A program made the position numbers and the translations under genes. 35,843 nucleotides of DNA, from contig JAAYZC010000010.1 of NCBI GenBank assembly GCA_012515075.1, forward strand, positions 1-35,843, read 5' to 3'. The first letter of the stretch is position 1; each line of letters starts with the position of its first letter. Of this stretch, positions 1 to 7,600 are shown piece after piece. Under the pieces are notes generated by a model, which did not search any database, was not told the DNA's origin, and worked only from the letters and a program-made list of their open reading frames with translations. This DNA is from Thermoplasmatales archaeon. Lineage in GTDB: Archaea; Thermoplasmatota; Thermoplasmata; Methanomassiliicoccales; Methanomethylophilaceae.

Positions 1-127
1 TCAGTATGTTCGGGCAGTCGCTCTTCACATCCAGCTCGACAAGGCCCATGTCGTTCTGCTTCGCGTGTATGGTGGTTATCATCTTGCATACCCCCGCGTC
101 GACTCTCACATTGCATTCGTTGACCAT
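1..127 (-). CDS. Truncated small conserved archaeal protein (N-terminal 42 residues only)
   Basis: Only the first 42 codons lie in the window; the gene runs off the left edge. The reading frame begins MVNECNVRVDAGVCK and contains KSDCPNIL near the edge. The ATG at 127 is preceded by GGAG about 9 nt upstream, a good ribosome binding site. The pattern of a short beta-strand start with VDAGVCK and a later SDCPN resembles a small family of uncharacterised methanogen proteins with conserved cysteines (possibly the DUF6951 group), but I cannot confirm this from 42 residues. It is divergent from the HxlR-type regulator at 213, so it could be a target of that regulator. No function is assigned. Confidence 0.6.
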   Translation of the reverse strand, partial: MVNECNVRVDAGVCKMITTIHAKQNDMGLVELDVKSDCPNIL

Positions 128-150
128 CTCGATAACTCCGTGATATACTA

Positions 151-167
151 TTAATACCTGGTATTAA
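151..167. promoter_or_regulatory. Perfect 17-bp palindrome between divergent genes, candidate operator
   Basis: TTAATACC-T-GGTATTAA is an inverted repeat with 8-bp arms and a one-base centre. It sits in the 85-bp gap between the truncated gene starting at 127 (minus) and the HxlR regulator starting at 213 (plus). AT-rich stretches overlapping and flanking it (about 143-155 and 162-188) are the only plausible TATA boxes for both genes. A dimeric winged-helix protein such as HxlR would bind a symmetric site of this kind, so autoregulation and control of the divergent gene is a reasonable inference. Confidence 0.5.
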
Positions 168-212
168 ATGGATATCATGTTATATATTCATCTAAGTTTC
201 CGGAGATATATT

Positions 213-569
213 ATGGACCACTCGTGCACCGTATACAAGACCATGGACTATCTGGCCAAGAAATGGACGATCATGATACTGCTGGAGTTGCACAAAGGCC
301 GGGAATGGAAGAGGTTCTCAGAACTCAAGGCATCCATGAAGGATATCACGCCCAAGGTCCTTTCATCGCGTCTGAAGGAGCTCGAAGACGAGGGCCTGGT
401 GGAGAACCGCATGGACAGCACCGCCTTCCCGGTGAGAAGCGAATACAGACTGACGGAATCGGGGAAGGACCTCATGAATGTGATACACGATATCAAGATG
501 TGGGCGCTGAGATGGAAGATACAGAACGAGCCCTGTAAACATCTGGATTGCAGACTCTGCGTGCTCTGA
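213..569 (+). CDS. HxlR-family winged-helix transcriptional regulator with extra cysteines
   Basis: A 118-residue protein with the HxlR layout: an N-terminal Cys (C5) in DHSCTVYK, a winged helix-turn-helix at about residues 12-80 (KKWTIMILLEL, RFSELKASMKDITPKVLSSRL, LKELEDEGLVENR) and a C-terminal dimerisation helix. I chose ATG 213 because GGAG at 202-205 lies 7 nt upstream; an in-frame ATG at 168 would add 15 residues but has no ribosome site and overlaps the palindrome. The C-terminus adds C108-X4-C113-X2-C116. Together with C5 this makes four cysteines, which suggests metal, Fe-S or thiol redox sensing (inference). The gene ends 10 nt before a HdrD-like iron-sulfur protein, so the two are likely cotranscribed. 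Confidence 0.88.
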   Translation: MDHSCTVYKTMDYLAKKWTIMILLELHKGREWKRFSELKASMKDITPKVLSSRLKELEDEGLVENRMDSTAFPVRSEYRLTESGKDLMNVIHDIKMWALRWKIQNEPCKHLDCRLCVL

Positions 570-579
570 GCGTGATTCT

Positions 580-1560
580 TTGGATATAAGGGAAGATATC
601 GCTGACCTGATGGCCGGATGCGTGGGATGCGGACAGTGCCGGGAGGTCTGCCCTTCGCTTCCTTACGGAGGTTCCGACCCCATGGCCGTCATGAACGGGG
701 AGGACGGCAACGTTTTAAGCTGCATGGGGTGCGGCAGGTGCTCTTCGACTTGCGGGTTCACCGACCCCCACAGGGTGATGATGTATATGAAACACCGTGA
801 ATCGGGTGCCTCCGTACCTGATTCCTTCCTCCGATCCGGGTTCGTGATGCCTGTGGCCGATCATCCCTCACGCGGAGAGCTTTCTCCAGAGTGGAGAGGG
901 GATGATGTGCTCCTGATGGCCGGATGCACCGTGGAATGCAGACTCCCGTTCCTCAAACATGCCGGCGCGAAGGCGCTGGAGGCCATCGGTATAGCCTGCG
1001 GCGATCTTCCAGGATCCTCCTGCTGCATGTTCCCCGTGCCTCTGAGAGGCCTCACCGAAGGTGAGCGGGACTCCTATAAACAAAGGATGGGTCGTTCCGC
1101 CGGAGGGAAGGGCATCGTCACGCTCTGCCCCGGATGCTCCCACGAGCTCTCCGAATCCGGGGTGAGGGCCGAGAACATCGTTCACACCCTGTCCAGGAAT
1201 ACTTACAGGATATCCGGGTTGAACAGACTGTCACTAAAGGTCGCCATACAACCGGGATGCCGCGACGATGTGACGGTCGAGGACATCAAATCGATTGTTC
1301 TGGCTACAGGCGCCTCCTATTCTGGCAACAGCACAGGATGCTGCGGTAAGACAATCAAAGGGATATCCGAGGTGCTTATGAAGGAGAGACAAAGGGAGAT
1401 GGAGGGAGCCGACGCGGTTGTGGTTGCCTGCCCTTCATGCTTCTCCAGATACGACTCCGCTACCGATGGAGTACCTGTCCTGCATGTCTCCGAGCTCGTG
1501 GCCCTGGCGTATGGCGACCGGTCGACCCTGAAGTACCACATGATACCTCCTGACTTCTGA
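580..1560 (+). CDS. HdrD-like iron-sulfur protein with two 4Fe-4S ferredoxin motifs and two CCG domains
   Basis: A 326-residue protein of the heterodisulfide reductase HdrD / (Fe-S)-binding CCG family. Two ferredoxin-type clusters are visible (C14, C17, C20, C24 and C48, C51, C54, C58). These are followed by two cysteine-rich CCG domains: C116-X31-C148C149-X33-C183-X2-C186 and C227-X26-C254C255-X28-C284-X2-C287. In HdrB/HdrD such CCG domains bind non-cubane 4Fe-4S clusters that reduce CoM-S-S-CoB. Here the first CC is followed by Met (SSCCMFP) instead of Gly, and the protein is shorter than typical HdrD (about 400 residues), so it may be a paralogue acting on another disulfide or electron carrier. 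The start is TTG 580, weakly supported by GTGAT at 572-576; ATG 610 would cut just before the first cluster. It is convergent with fpoN. Confidence 0.78.
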   Translation: MDIREDIADLMAGCVGCGQCREVCPSLPYGGSDPMAVMNGEDGNVLSCMGCGRCSSTCGFTDPHRVMMYMKHRESGASVPDSFLRSGFVMPVADHPSRGELSPEWRGDDVLLMAGCTVECRLPFLKHAGAKALEAIGIACGDLPGSSCCMFPVPLRGLTEGERDSYKQRMGRSAGGKGIVTLCPGCSHELSESGVRAENIVHTLSRNTYRISGLNRLSLKVAIQPGCRDDVTVEDIKSIVLATGASYSGNSTGCCGKTIKGISEVLMKERQREMEGADAVVVACPSCFSRYDSATDGVPVLHVSELVALAYGDRSTLKYHMIPPDF

Positions 1561-1614
1561 CCCATAAACAGCAGCACGCGTCCGACCGCGGGCACCTCCG
1601 GTATAATTCGGATA

Positions 1615-1625
1615 TCAGAAAAATG
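1615..1625 (-). terminator. Possible T-rich terminator of the fpo operon
   Basis: About 35 nt beyond the fpoN stop codon the minus strand reads CCCCATTTTTCTG. Archaeal RNA polymerase terminates at short T-runs, and this is the only one in the 98-bp gap between the convergent HdrD-like gene and fpoN. No strong hairpin accompanies it. Confidence 0.3.
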
Positions 1626-1658
1626 GGGTTTGGGTTAAAGGGTTTTCCGGGGACGTCC

Positions 1659-3134
1659 TCAGAAGAACGCCGCTGCCGCATTCGCACAGAGATCGAGGAT
1701 CAGTTGCGGATAGACTCCCAGCACTATCACGAACACCAGACACAGCACCATGGCCGCCATGAAGGTCTTGGGTATCTGTATCTTCTCGGCATCGTCCTTC
1801 GGCTTGTCTATGTACATGGTCTTGACGACCTTCGTGTAATAGTACAGCGAGATTGCGGAGTTCAGTATCGCAATGAATGCGAGCCAGACCCATTGGGACA
1901 TCACACCGGTGGCCGGATCGTATATCGCTGCGGAGAACAGGACGAACTTCGATGTGAACCCTGCCAGCGGCGGGATGCCCGCCAGGGAGAACAGGAACAG
2001 CATCATCGCGAAAGCTATGAGCGGTGCCCTCTTGGCGAGTCCTTTGTAGTCCGATATCCTCTCTCCGAGACCGACGTTGATCAGTGCCGCGACCACGATG
2101 AACGCTCCGCCCTTCATGAAGACGTGCGTGAACATATGGAAGAGTCCGCCTGTGAGCGCGTACTCGTTCATGACCGCGAGGACGATCATTATGTAGCCGG
2201 CCTGTGCGATACTGGAGTATGCCAGCATCCTCTTGATGTTCGTCTGGGTTATCGCCACGACGTTTCCTACCGTCATGGTTATGGCCGCGATTATAGCGAA
2301 CACGTACTGTATCTCGGCTGTGGCGAACGCGGTCTGTGCGACGACGAACAAGATAAGGAATATCTTGAAGAACACGACCAGACCCATCTTCTTGGAACCT
2401 GTTGCCAGGAACAGAGAGACGGGGGTCGCGGCCCCTTCGTACACATCCGGTGCCCACATATGGAACGGAACAGCCGCTATCTTGAACCCGTAACCCGCGA
2501 TCATCGTGATCATCGCGATGACGAAGGCCCAGGAGAACTGGGCGGTGGCCAGGGCGGCTCCGATATCCATCAGGTTGGTGGATCCGGTAACTCCGTACAG
2601 CAGGGATATACCGTAGACGGTCAGAGCCGTCGACAGACCTCCGATGATGACGTACTTGACCGCTGCCTCGGCGGCGCGGGGGTCGTTCCTCTTCATGGCC
2701 ACAAGCGCGTAGGACGAAATGCTCACGACCTCCACTCCGACGAATATCGCTATCAGATCGGAGGCTGTCGCAACGAACATCATGCCTGTTGTGGCACCGA
2801 GCAGCAGGGAGTAATAGGCTCCCACATGCATCCGGGTGGTCTCGATGCTGGATCCGGAGATCAGCACCGCCAGGAACACCACTGTCTGGAACAGCAGCAG
2901 CATCAGACCCGAGAACGCGTCGAAGGTGAACAGGGACCCGTATGTTCCCGTGTATCCGGCTTCTAGCATCAGGAAGGTCATTATCGCAGATGCTGCGATC
3001 ACGACCAGTGATGCAGCTGGCAGCAGCCTCCTGCTCTTCGTGATGAAGTACAGGGCGGGCATCACCAGTGCGCCTATGATCATTATGACCATGGGCATCA
3101 TGGGTGCGAAACTCCCGAACATGTCCGTTATCAT
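1659..3134 (-). CDS. fpoN: F420H2 dehydrogenase-like subunit FpoN (NuoN homologue, proton-pumping antiporter-type subunit)
   Basis: A 491-residue polytopic membrane protein of the NuoN/Mrp-antiporter-like family. It has about 14 hydrophobic segments and the family core with conserved lysines around LLYGVTGSTNLMDIG, FKIAAVPFHMWAPDVYEG and TNIKRMLAYSSIAQAGY. The lysine of ATGSKKMG lies in another expected channel position. In complex I relatives this subunit carries one of the proton channels driven by electron flow through the hydrophilic arm. The ATG overlaps the end of fpoM by 4 nt, and this is the last gene of the fpo operon; fpoO, which follows fpoN in Methanosarcina, is absent. Length is normal for the family. 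Confidence 0.95.
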   Translation of the reverse strand: MITDMFGSFAPMMPMVIMIIGALVMPALYFITKSRRLLPAASLVVIAASAIMTFLMLEAGYTGTYGSLFTFDAFSGLMLLLFQTVVFLAVLISGSSIETTRMHVGAYYSLLLGATTGMMFVATASDLIAIFVGVEVVSISSYALVAMKRNDPRAAEAAVKYVIIGGLSTALTVYGISLLYGVTGSTNLMDIGAALATAQFSWAFVIAMITMIAGYGFKIAAVPFHMWAPDVYEGAATPVSLFLATGSKKMGLVVFFKIFLILFVVAQTAFATAEIQYVFAIIAAITMTVGNVVAITQTNIKRMLAYSSIAQAGYIMIVLAVMNEYALTGGLFHMFTHVFMKGGAFIVVAALINVGLGERISDYKGLAKRAPLIAFAMMLFLFSLAGIPPLAGFTSKFVLFSAAIYDPATGVMSQWVWLAFIAILNSAISLYYYTKVVKTMYIDKPKDDAEKIQIPKTFMAAMVLCLVFVIVLGVYPQLILDLCANAAAAFF

Positions 3135-4642
3135 ATCATCACCCCCGAGATGAATCCCTGCGAGAACGTCTGGATCACTCCGAGGGCCAGATCAGGCCAG
3201 AGACCAAACAGCGCAATGAGTGCGCACACGACTCCGAGGGCCAGTCCTTCGGACAGGCTCACATCGTGAACGTGAGCGACGTCTATCTTATCGGTCTCCT
3301 TCCCGAAAAGCGTCCTCTGCATGGCCCAGATGTAGTATCCGGATGTCAGCAGAAGCGACAGCAGGCAGAAGATTATCAGCCATATCATGTCGATGGACAC
3401 GGTGTACTCGTAGAACGAGAATATTACGCCGAACTCACCCCAGAACCCGACCAGTCCAGGCAGACCCAGGGATGCCATGAACCCGAACATCATGAACGCC
3501 GAATATATCGGCATCTTAGCCGCGAGTCCTCCGAGGAGAGGGATCTCCCTCGTACCGGCGTTGTGACCGGTAAGGCCGCATACCATGAAGAGGACCGTGG
3601 TTATGAGTCCGTGGGCGAACATCTGGAATATGGCGAAAGTGACCCCTGCATCGGAAAGGCATCCGATACCGAGAAGCACCATGCCCATGTGGCTTATGGA
3701 GGAGAACGCGACCATCTTCTTGAGATCGGTCTGCGCTATGCATGCGAAAGCTCCGTAGACTATGGAGAGCAGGGCAATCAGTATCACGATCGGCTGCCAC
3801 CAGACGGCCCCCTCGGGGAGCACCTCCAGACAGACTCTTATGATACCATAGGAACCCATCTTCAGCATGACGGCGGCCAGAATGACGGACCCTCCGGTGG
3901 GTGCCTCGACGTGCGCGTCGGGTAGCCATGTATGGAAGGGCACTATCGGCATCTTGACCGCGAATCCGAAGAAGAGCAGCCCGAACACCAGGATCTGGAA
4001 CGTTGTGCCGAACAGCGGGGACGCCGCGGCGACAGCAGCGAACGAGAAGTCCGCGAGGTATCCTCCTCCGGTGATCGCGGCGGCGTTGAACGCCAGCGCG
4101 AATATCCCGATTAGCATGACCAGGCTCGCCACATGGGTGTATATGAAGAACTTGATCGCCGCGTAATGCCTTCTGGGGCCTCCGTACCAGGAGATCATGA
4201 AGTACATGGGCACGAGCGTAAGCTCCCACATGATGTAGAACAGGAAGTAATCCTGCGCCATGTAAACTCCCAGCAGTCCGACCTCCATAGCGAGGATCAG
4301 GGTGTGGAAGTAGTTGGGCCTGTCCTTCTCAGCCGCGGAGAACAGTATCACCAGGAAAACCGTCACCGAGGTGAGGAACACCATCAGCATGCTGAGGCCG
4401 TCTACACCCAGAGCGAAGGACATCTTCAACCCGGCGGTGTCAATCCATCCGTAGCATTCGTCGTAGAACGAGAGGTCGTTGGCGAAGAACAGCAACAGGG
4501 ACAGCAGCGCGGTTATACCCGCGAATGCCCCGGCCACGTATTTCGCCGATTTCGCCCTCTCGCCGCCCATGAAGAGCGTCGCTATGGCCCCTATGAAGGG
4601 AAGCACGAGCAGTATCGTCAGAAGCGGAATCTGCACTTCCAT
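3131..4642 (-). CDS. fpoM: F420H2 dehydrogenase-like subunit FpoM (NuoM homologue)
   Basis: A 503-residue membrane protein of the NuoM antiporter-like family with about 14 transmembrane helices. Diagnostic stretches are YIMWELTLVPMYFMISWYGG (the conserved Glu of helix 5), VKMPIVPFHTWLPDAHVEAP, GGSVILAAVMLKMGSYGI and DLKKMVAFSSISHMG, which hold the channel lysines and histidines. It forms one of three parallel proton-translocating modules in the membrane arm. It starts 1 nt after the fpoL stop and overlaps fpoN by 4 nt. Length and motif spacing are standard. Confidence 0.95.
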   Translation of the reverse strand: MEVQIPLLTILLVLPFIGAIATLFMGGERAKSAKYVAGAFAGITALLSLLLFFANDLSFYDECYGWIDTAGLKMSFALGVDGLSMLMVFLTSVTVFLVILFSAAEKDRPNYFHTLILAMEVGLLGVYMAQDYFLFYIMWELTLVPMYFMISWYGGPRRHYAAIKFFIYTHVASLVMLIGIFALAFNAAAITGGGYLADFSFAAVAAASPLFGTTFQILVFGLLFFGFAVKMPIVPFHTWLPDAHVEAPTGGSVILAAVMLKMGSYGIIRVCLEVLPEGAVWWQPIVILIALLSIVYGAFACIAQTDLKKMVAFSSISHMGMVLLGIGCLSDAGVTFAIFQMFAHGLITTVLFMVCGLTGHNAGTREIPLLGGLAAKMPIYSAFMMFGFMASLGLPGLVGFWGEFGVIFSFYEYTVSIDMIWLIIFCLLSLLLTSGYYIWAMQRTLFGKETDKIDVAHVHDVSLSEGLALGVVCALIALFGLWPDLALGVIQTFSQGFISGVMI

Positions 4643-4643
4643 C

Positions 4644-6704
4644 TCAGATGCCTCCCATGAAGTAGAAGAGGGCCACGGCGATCACCGCTAGGATGATCGT
4701 TCCGCCCACGACTACGCCCGCATAGGAGTGGAGGTTACCGGTCTGAGCTCTGCTCAGCACCTCCCCTCCCCCTACCACGGAGCTCGAAAGGCCGTTCACT
4801 GTTCCGTCTATTATCTGTTTATCTATGAAATCCACTCCGCATGCGGTCCCGTATCCGAGCTTCAGCGAAAGCTGGTCGTAGAATTCGGGGAACCACCATC
4901 TGTTGGCGAAGAGCCTGTAGATGAAGGACTGGCCCTCCTTGTTGAACCTGCCGGGGTTGAGCGTCTTCTTGTTGTACATGAGATAGGCCACATATATGCC
5001 GAGCAGAGCCAGCAATATGGTGACATATGTGTACACGTTGGTGAAGATGTGCTCAAGGTAGTACATCGCATCGTGCCCGTGTCCGTTGCCGACGATGAAC
5101 TTGGTGCCGTCGAACCCTATGCAGACGGTGTCTCCGAAACCGAAGAGTATCAGGAGGCCCGATGCGGCCGCGAACACGGACAGTATCATCAGTGGCAGGG
5201 TCATGGTCCTGGGCGATTCTCCGTGGCAGTGCTTGGCCGCGTGCCCCTCCTCGCCGTGGAAGGTCATGTACCACATGCGGAACATGTAGAAGGCGGTCAT
5301 CAGGGCCGTGATCACAGCGAGCGTCCACAGTATGACGAACACCCAGCCCACCGGCTCTGTGAAGGCATCCATTACGGATTCGAGAATCAGGTCCTTGGAC
5401 CAGAATCCGCTCAGCAGGGGGAATCCTGCTATAGACAGGGATCCGATCAGCATCGTCTTGGAGGTTATGGGCATGTGTTTGGCCAGGCCGCCCATCTGCC
5501 TCATGTCCTCCGTGCCCACTGCATGTATGACCGAACCCGAACCAAGGAACAGCAGTGCCTTGAAGAACGCGTGGTTCATCATGTGCAGACATGCCGCCAC
5601 GTATCCGGCGGCGCCTGCAGCTATGAGCGCGGGGTCCCCGTGCTTTATTCCGATGGCCATGACGTACCCTCCGGCACCCAGGCCGAGGATCATGTATCCC
5701 AGCTGGGAGAGGGTGGAGAACGCCAGAACCTTCTTTATGTTCATGTTGTTGAGAGCCATCGTGGCCGCTATGAAGGCTGTCACGCCTCCGATGACCGCCA
5801 CGAACAGCATCACGTATTCGACCTGCACGAACAGGGGGAAAGCCCTTGCCGTGAGGTACACTCCTGCCTTGACCATCGTGGCCGCGTGTATGAGGGCGGA
5901 GACGGTGGTGGGGCCGGCCATTGCGTCCGGAAGCCAATCGTGCAGGGGGAACTGTGCGCTCTTCCCTATGACACCTCCGAACACCAGTAGCATCGCGAGA
6001 GCGATCATGTTGGAATCCACGGCCGCGATGTTGTTTACATCGAACAGCACCGTGTAGTCCAGGCTCTGGAATGCGTAGAGCAGGACGAACAGACCCCCCA
6101 TGAGGGACACGTCGCCCAGGCGGGTGACCAGGAAGGCCTTCTTCGCGGCGGAGGCCGCGTTGATCGAGGCCGCATCCCCCTCAGGGTGCTTGAAGCTCCA
6201 GAATCCGATTAGCAGATACGAACAGAGTCCCATGATCTCCCAGAAGATGAACATCTCCAGGAAGTTGCTGGAAACCACGAGCCCGAGCATTCCGCTCAGG
6301 AACAGGGAGACCTCTGCGTAGTACCTCCTCTTCTTGTTACCCTCGTGGCTCATGTATCCCACCGAGTAAATGAATATCAGCAGGGATATGAACGACGAGA
6401 ACAGCATCATCATGCATGCGAGGCTGTCAATGTAGACTCCCACATTCATGACGAAGCTGCCGGTCGTGGACGTGAACGCGAACCACTCCATGCTCGCCAC
6501 ATAGGGCACGCCGGAAGCGAACGCCGCGCTTGTCCAGTACTCATAAGAGACAAGGACGGCTATCAGGGTGGAGACCGCCGCGCCGGCGATCGCCAGATAA
6601 CCTCCGCCCTCGTGCATTTTCGTCCCGAAGAAACCGATTATGACGAAGCAGAGAAGCGGTATCAGCGGGATAAGCCATGAGAATTCTATGAACACCTTTA
6701 CCAC
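4644..6704 (-). CDS. fpoL: F420H2 dehydrogenase-like subunit FpoL (NuoL homologue with lateral helix)
   Basis: A 686-residue NuoL-type membrane protein, the distal proton-pumping subunit. The antiporter core is seen in FWEIMGLCSYLLIGFW, KSAQFPLHDWLPDAMAGPT, STLSQLGYMILGLG and AFFKALLFLGSGSVIHA. The C-terminal extension (about residues 550-686) matches the long lateral helix and final transmembrane segment of NuoL. The open frame begins at GTG 6704, overlapping the fpoK stop by 7 nt. A second GTG at 6695 has GAGGTGG just upstream and may be the true start, giving a protein 3 residues shorter. Confidence 0.94.
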   Translation of the reverse strand: MVKVFIEFSWLIPLIPLLCFVIIGFFGTKMHEGGGYLAIAGAAVSTLIAVLVSYEYWTSAAFASGVPYVASMEWFAFTSTTGSFVMNVGVYIDSLACMMMLFSSFISLLIFIYSVGYMSHEGNKKRRYYAEVSLFLSGMLGLVVSSNFLEMFIFWEIMGLCSYLLIGFWSFKHPEGDAASINAASAAKKAFLVTRLGDVSLMGGLFVLLYAFQSLDYTVLFDVNNIAAVDSNMIALAMLLVFGGVIGKSAQFPLHDWLPDAMAGPTTVSALIHAATMVKAGVYLTARAFPLFVQVEYVMLFVAVIGGVTAFIAATMALNNMNIKKVLAFSTLSQLGYMILGLGAGGYVMAIGIKHGDPALIAAGAAGYVAACLHMMNHAFFKALLFLGSGSVIHAVGTEDMRQMGGLAKHMPITSKTMLIGSLSIAGFPLLSGFWSKDLILESVMDAFTEPVGWVFVILWTLAVITALMTAFYMFRMWYMTFHGEEGHAAKHCHGESPRTMTLPLMILSVFAAASGLLILFGFGDTVCIGFDGTKFIVGNGHGHDAMYYLEHIFTNVYTYVTILLALLGIYVAYLMYNKKTLNPGRFNKEGQSFIYRLFANRWWFPEFYDQLSLKLGYGTACGVDFIDKQIIDGTVNGLSSSVVGGGEVLSRAQTGNLHSYAGVVVGGTIILAVIAVALFYFMGGI

Positions 6705-7000
6705 CTCATAGTCGTTAGCTCGTCAACGTCAGTAGTCTTCTTCGACTTGTATGCGTTGAGAAGAATGGCTATTCCTACGGCCACCTCCGCCGCTGCGACG
6801 ACGATCGTCATCATGACGAAGGTCTGCCCCAGCACGTCGCCGTTGTATGCGGCGAATGCCACGAAGTTTATGTTGGCCGCGTTGAGCATGAGCTCGATGC
6901 ACATGAGTATCACGATGGCGTTGGTCTTCGTGAGCACGCCGTAAGCGCCTATCGCGAAGAGTATGCCGCCGAATATCAGGAAGAACTCAATCGGAATCAT
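6698..7000 (-). CDS. fpoK: F420H2 dehydrogenase-like subunit FpoK (NuoK homologue)
   Basis: A 100-residue protein with three transmembrane helices and the NuoK signature: ILMCIELMLNAANINFVAF, with the membrane-embedded Glu used in proton translocation, and a second Glu in VVAAAEVAVGIAILL. I chose ATG 7000 because AGGAGG lies 9 nt upstream. The in-frame ATG at 7009 abuts that ribosome site with no spacer. The resulting length equals the usual NuoK length of about 100. The start overlaps the end of the second fpoJ gene by 14 nt. Confidence 0.93.
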   Translation of the reverse strand: MIPIEFFLIFGGILFAIGAYGVLTKTNAIVILMCIELMLNAANINFVAFAAYNGDVLGQTFVMMTIVVAAAEVAVGIAILLNAYKSKKTTDVDELTTMRW

Positions 7001-7268
7001 CGTACTCATCCTCCTCTCTAGCTATGCATACGCCGCCCACAATCGCCCCGAACATCAGGATCGACAGAACGAGCAGCAGGGGCCCGTAATCCTCGAAGAC
7101 AGAGTAGTTGAGGCTGTTCTCGGACAGCACACCGTCCTCTCCGGGAGCGAAGGGTATGCCGACGGGCTCGTCGTAGGCTGTGTCCCACTGGGTGGCAAAT
7201 ACGCCCGCCCCGATGACGACAAGCAGCGTCATGGCCAGACCTGCGCCGATCAGTACCTTCTTGTTCAT
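6987..7268 (-). CDS. fpoJ: F420H2 dehydrogenase-like subunit FpoJ, C-terminal half
   Basis: A 93-residue protein with two transmembrane helices (about residues 5-26 and 62-82), corresponding to the C-terminal part of NuoJ. The last helix, GPLLLVLSILMFGAIVGGV, matches the conserved NuoJ ending, and the tail is acidic. The ATG overlaps the TGA of the N-terminal half (ATGA). In Methanosarcina the operon is also written fpoABCDHIJJKLMNO, with J as two adjacent genes. The split is therefore an ancestral trait and not a recent frameshift. Confidence 0.88.
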   Translation of the reverse strand: MNKKVLIGAGLAMTLLVVIGAGVFATQWDTAYDEPVGIPFAPGEDGVLSENSLNYSVFEDYGPLLLVLSILMFGAIVGGVCIAREEDEYDDSD

Positions 7269-7600
7269 TTAAGCTCACACTCCTTCACGGAGGCCTTTAT
7301 CTTTCTCCTAGTCAGCATTATGCTGAACGCGAACAGTATGGTTATGGCACCGACATACACGAGCATCTGTATCACGCCGATGAACTCCGCCTCCAGGAAG
7401 AAGTACGTTACAGCGACGCACACGAACACCAGAGCCAGATAGAACGCGCTGTGGATGACCTCTGGATCTACCACAACGTGTATGGCCGCAGCGATAGCTA
7501 TGGCCGCCAATATGACGAATGCCAGCATATCGGGGTTGTCCCATACGAATCCGGCGAAGCTGCATATGCCGTCCCATATATCATTGATGAAGCTCATCAT
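7265..7600 (-). CDS. fpoJ: F420H2 dehydrogenase-like subunit FpoJ, N-terminal half
   Basis: A 111-residue membrane protein covering the first three helices of NuoJ. It has the conserved stretches DPEVIHSAFYLALVFV and AEFIGVIQMLVYVGAITIL, the latter containing the pi-bulge helix region (YVGAI) that couples quinone-site events to proton pumping in complex I. ATG 7600 overlaps the fpoI stop (ATGA), and an adjacent ATG at 7597 is an equivalent alternative. It overlaps the C-terminal half by 4 nt, implying coupled translation of the two halves. Confidence 0.9.
   Translation of the reverse strand: MMSFINDIWDGICSFAGFVWDNPDMLAFVILAAIAIAAAIHVVVDPEVIHSAFYLALVFVCVAVTYFFLEAEFIGVIQMLVYVGAITILFAFSIMLTRRKIKASVKECELK

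Noticed and set aside
1623-2966. A 447-codon open frame on the plus strand opposite fpoN
   Set aside because: It is antisense to a clear NuoN homologue, its translation is rich in His, Arg, Glu and Gln typical of GC-rich shadow frames, and it has no domain resemblance.
7265-7268. Frameshift splitting fpoJ
   Set aside because: Both halves have proper starts and stops with an ATGA overlap, and the same split is known from Methanosarcina fpo operons.
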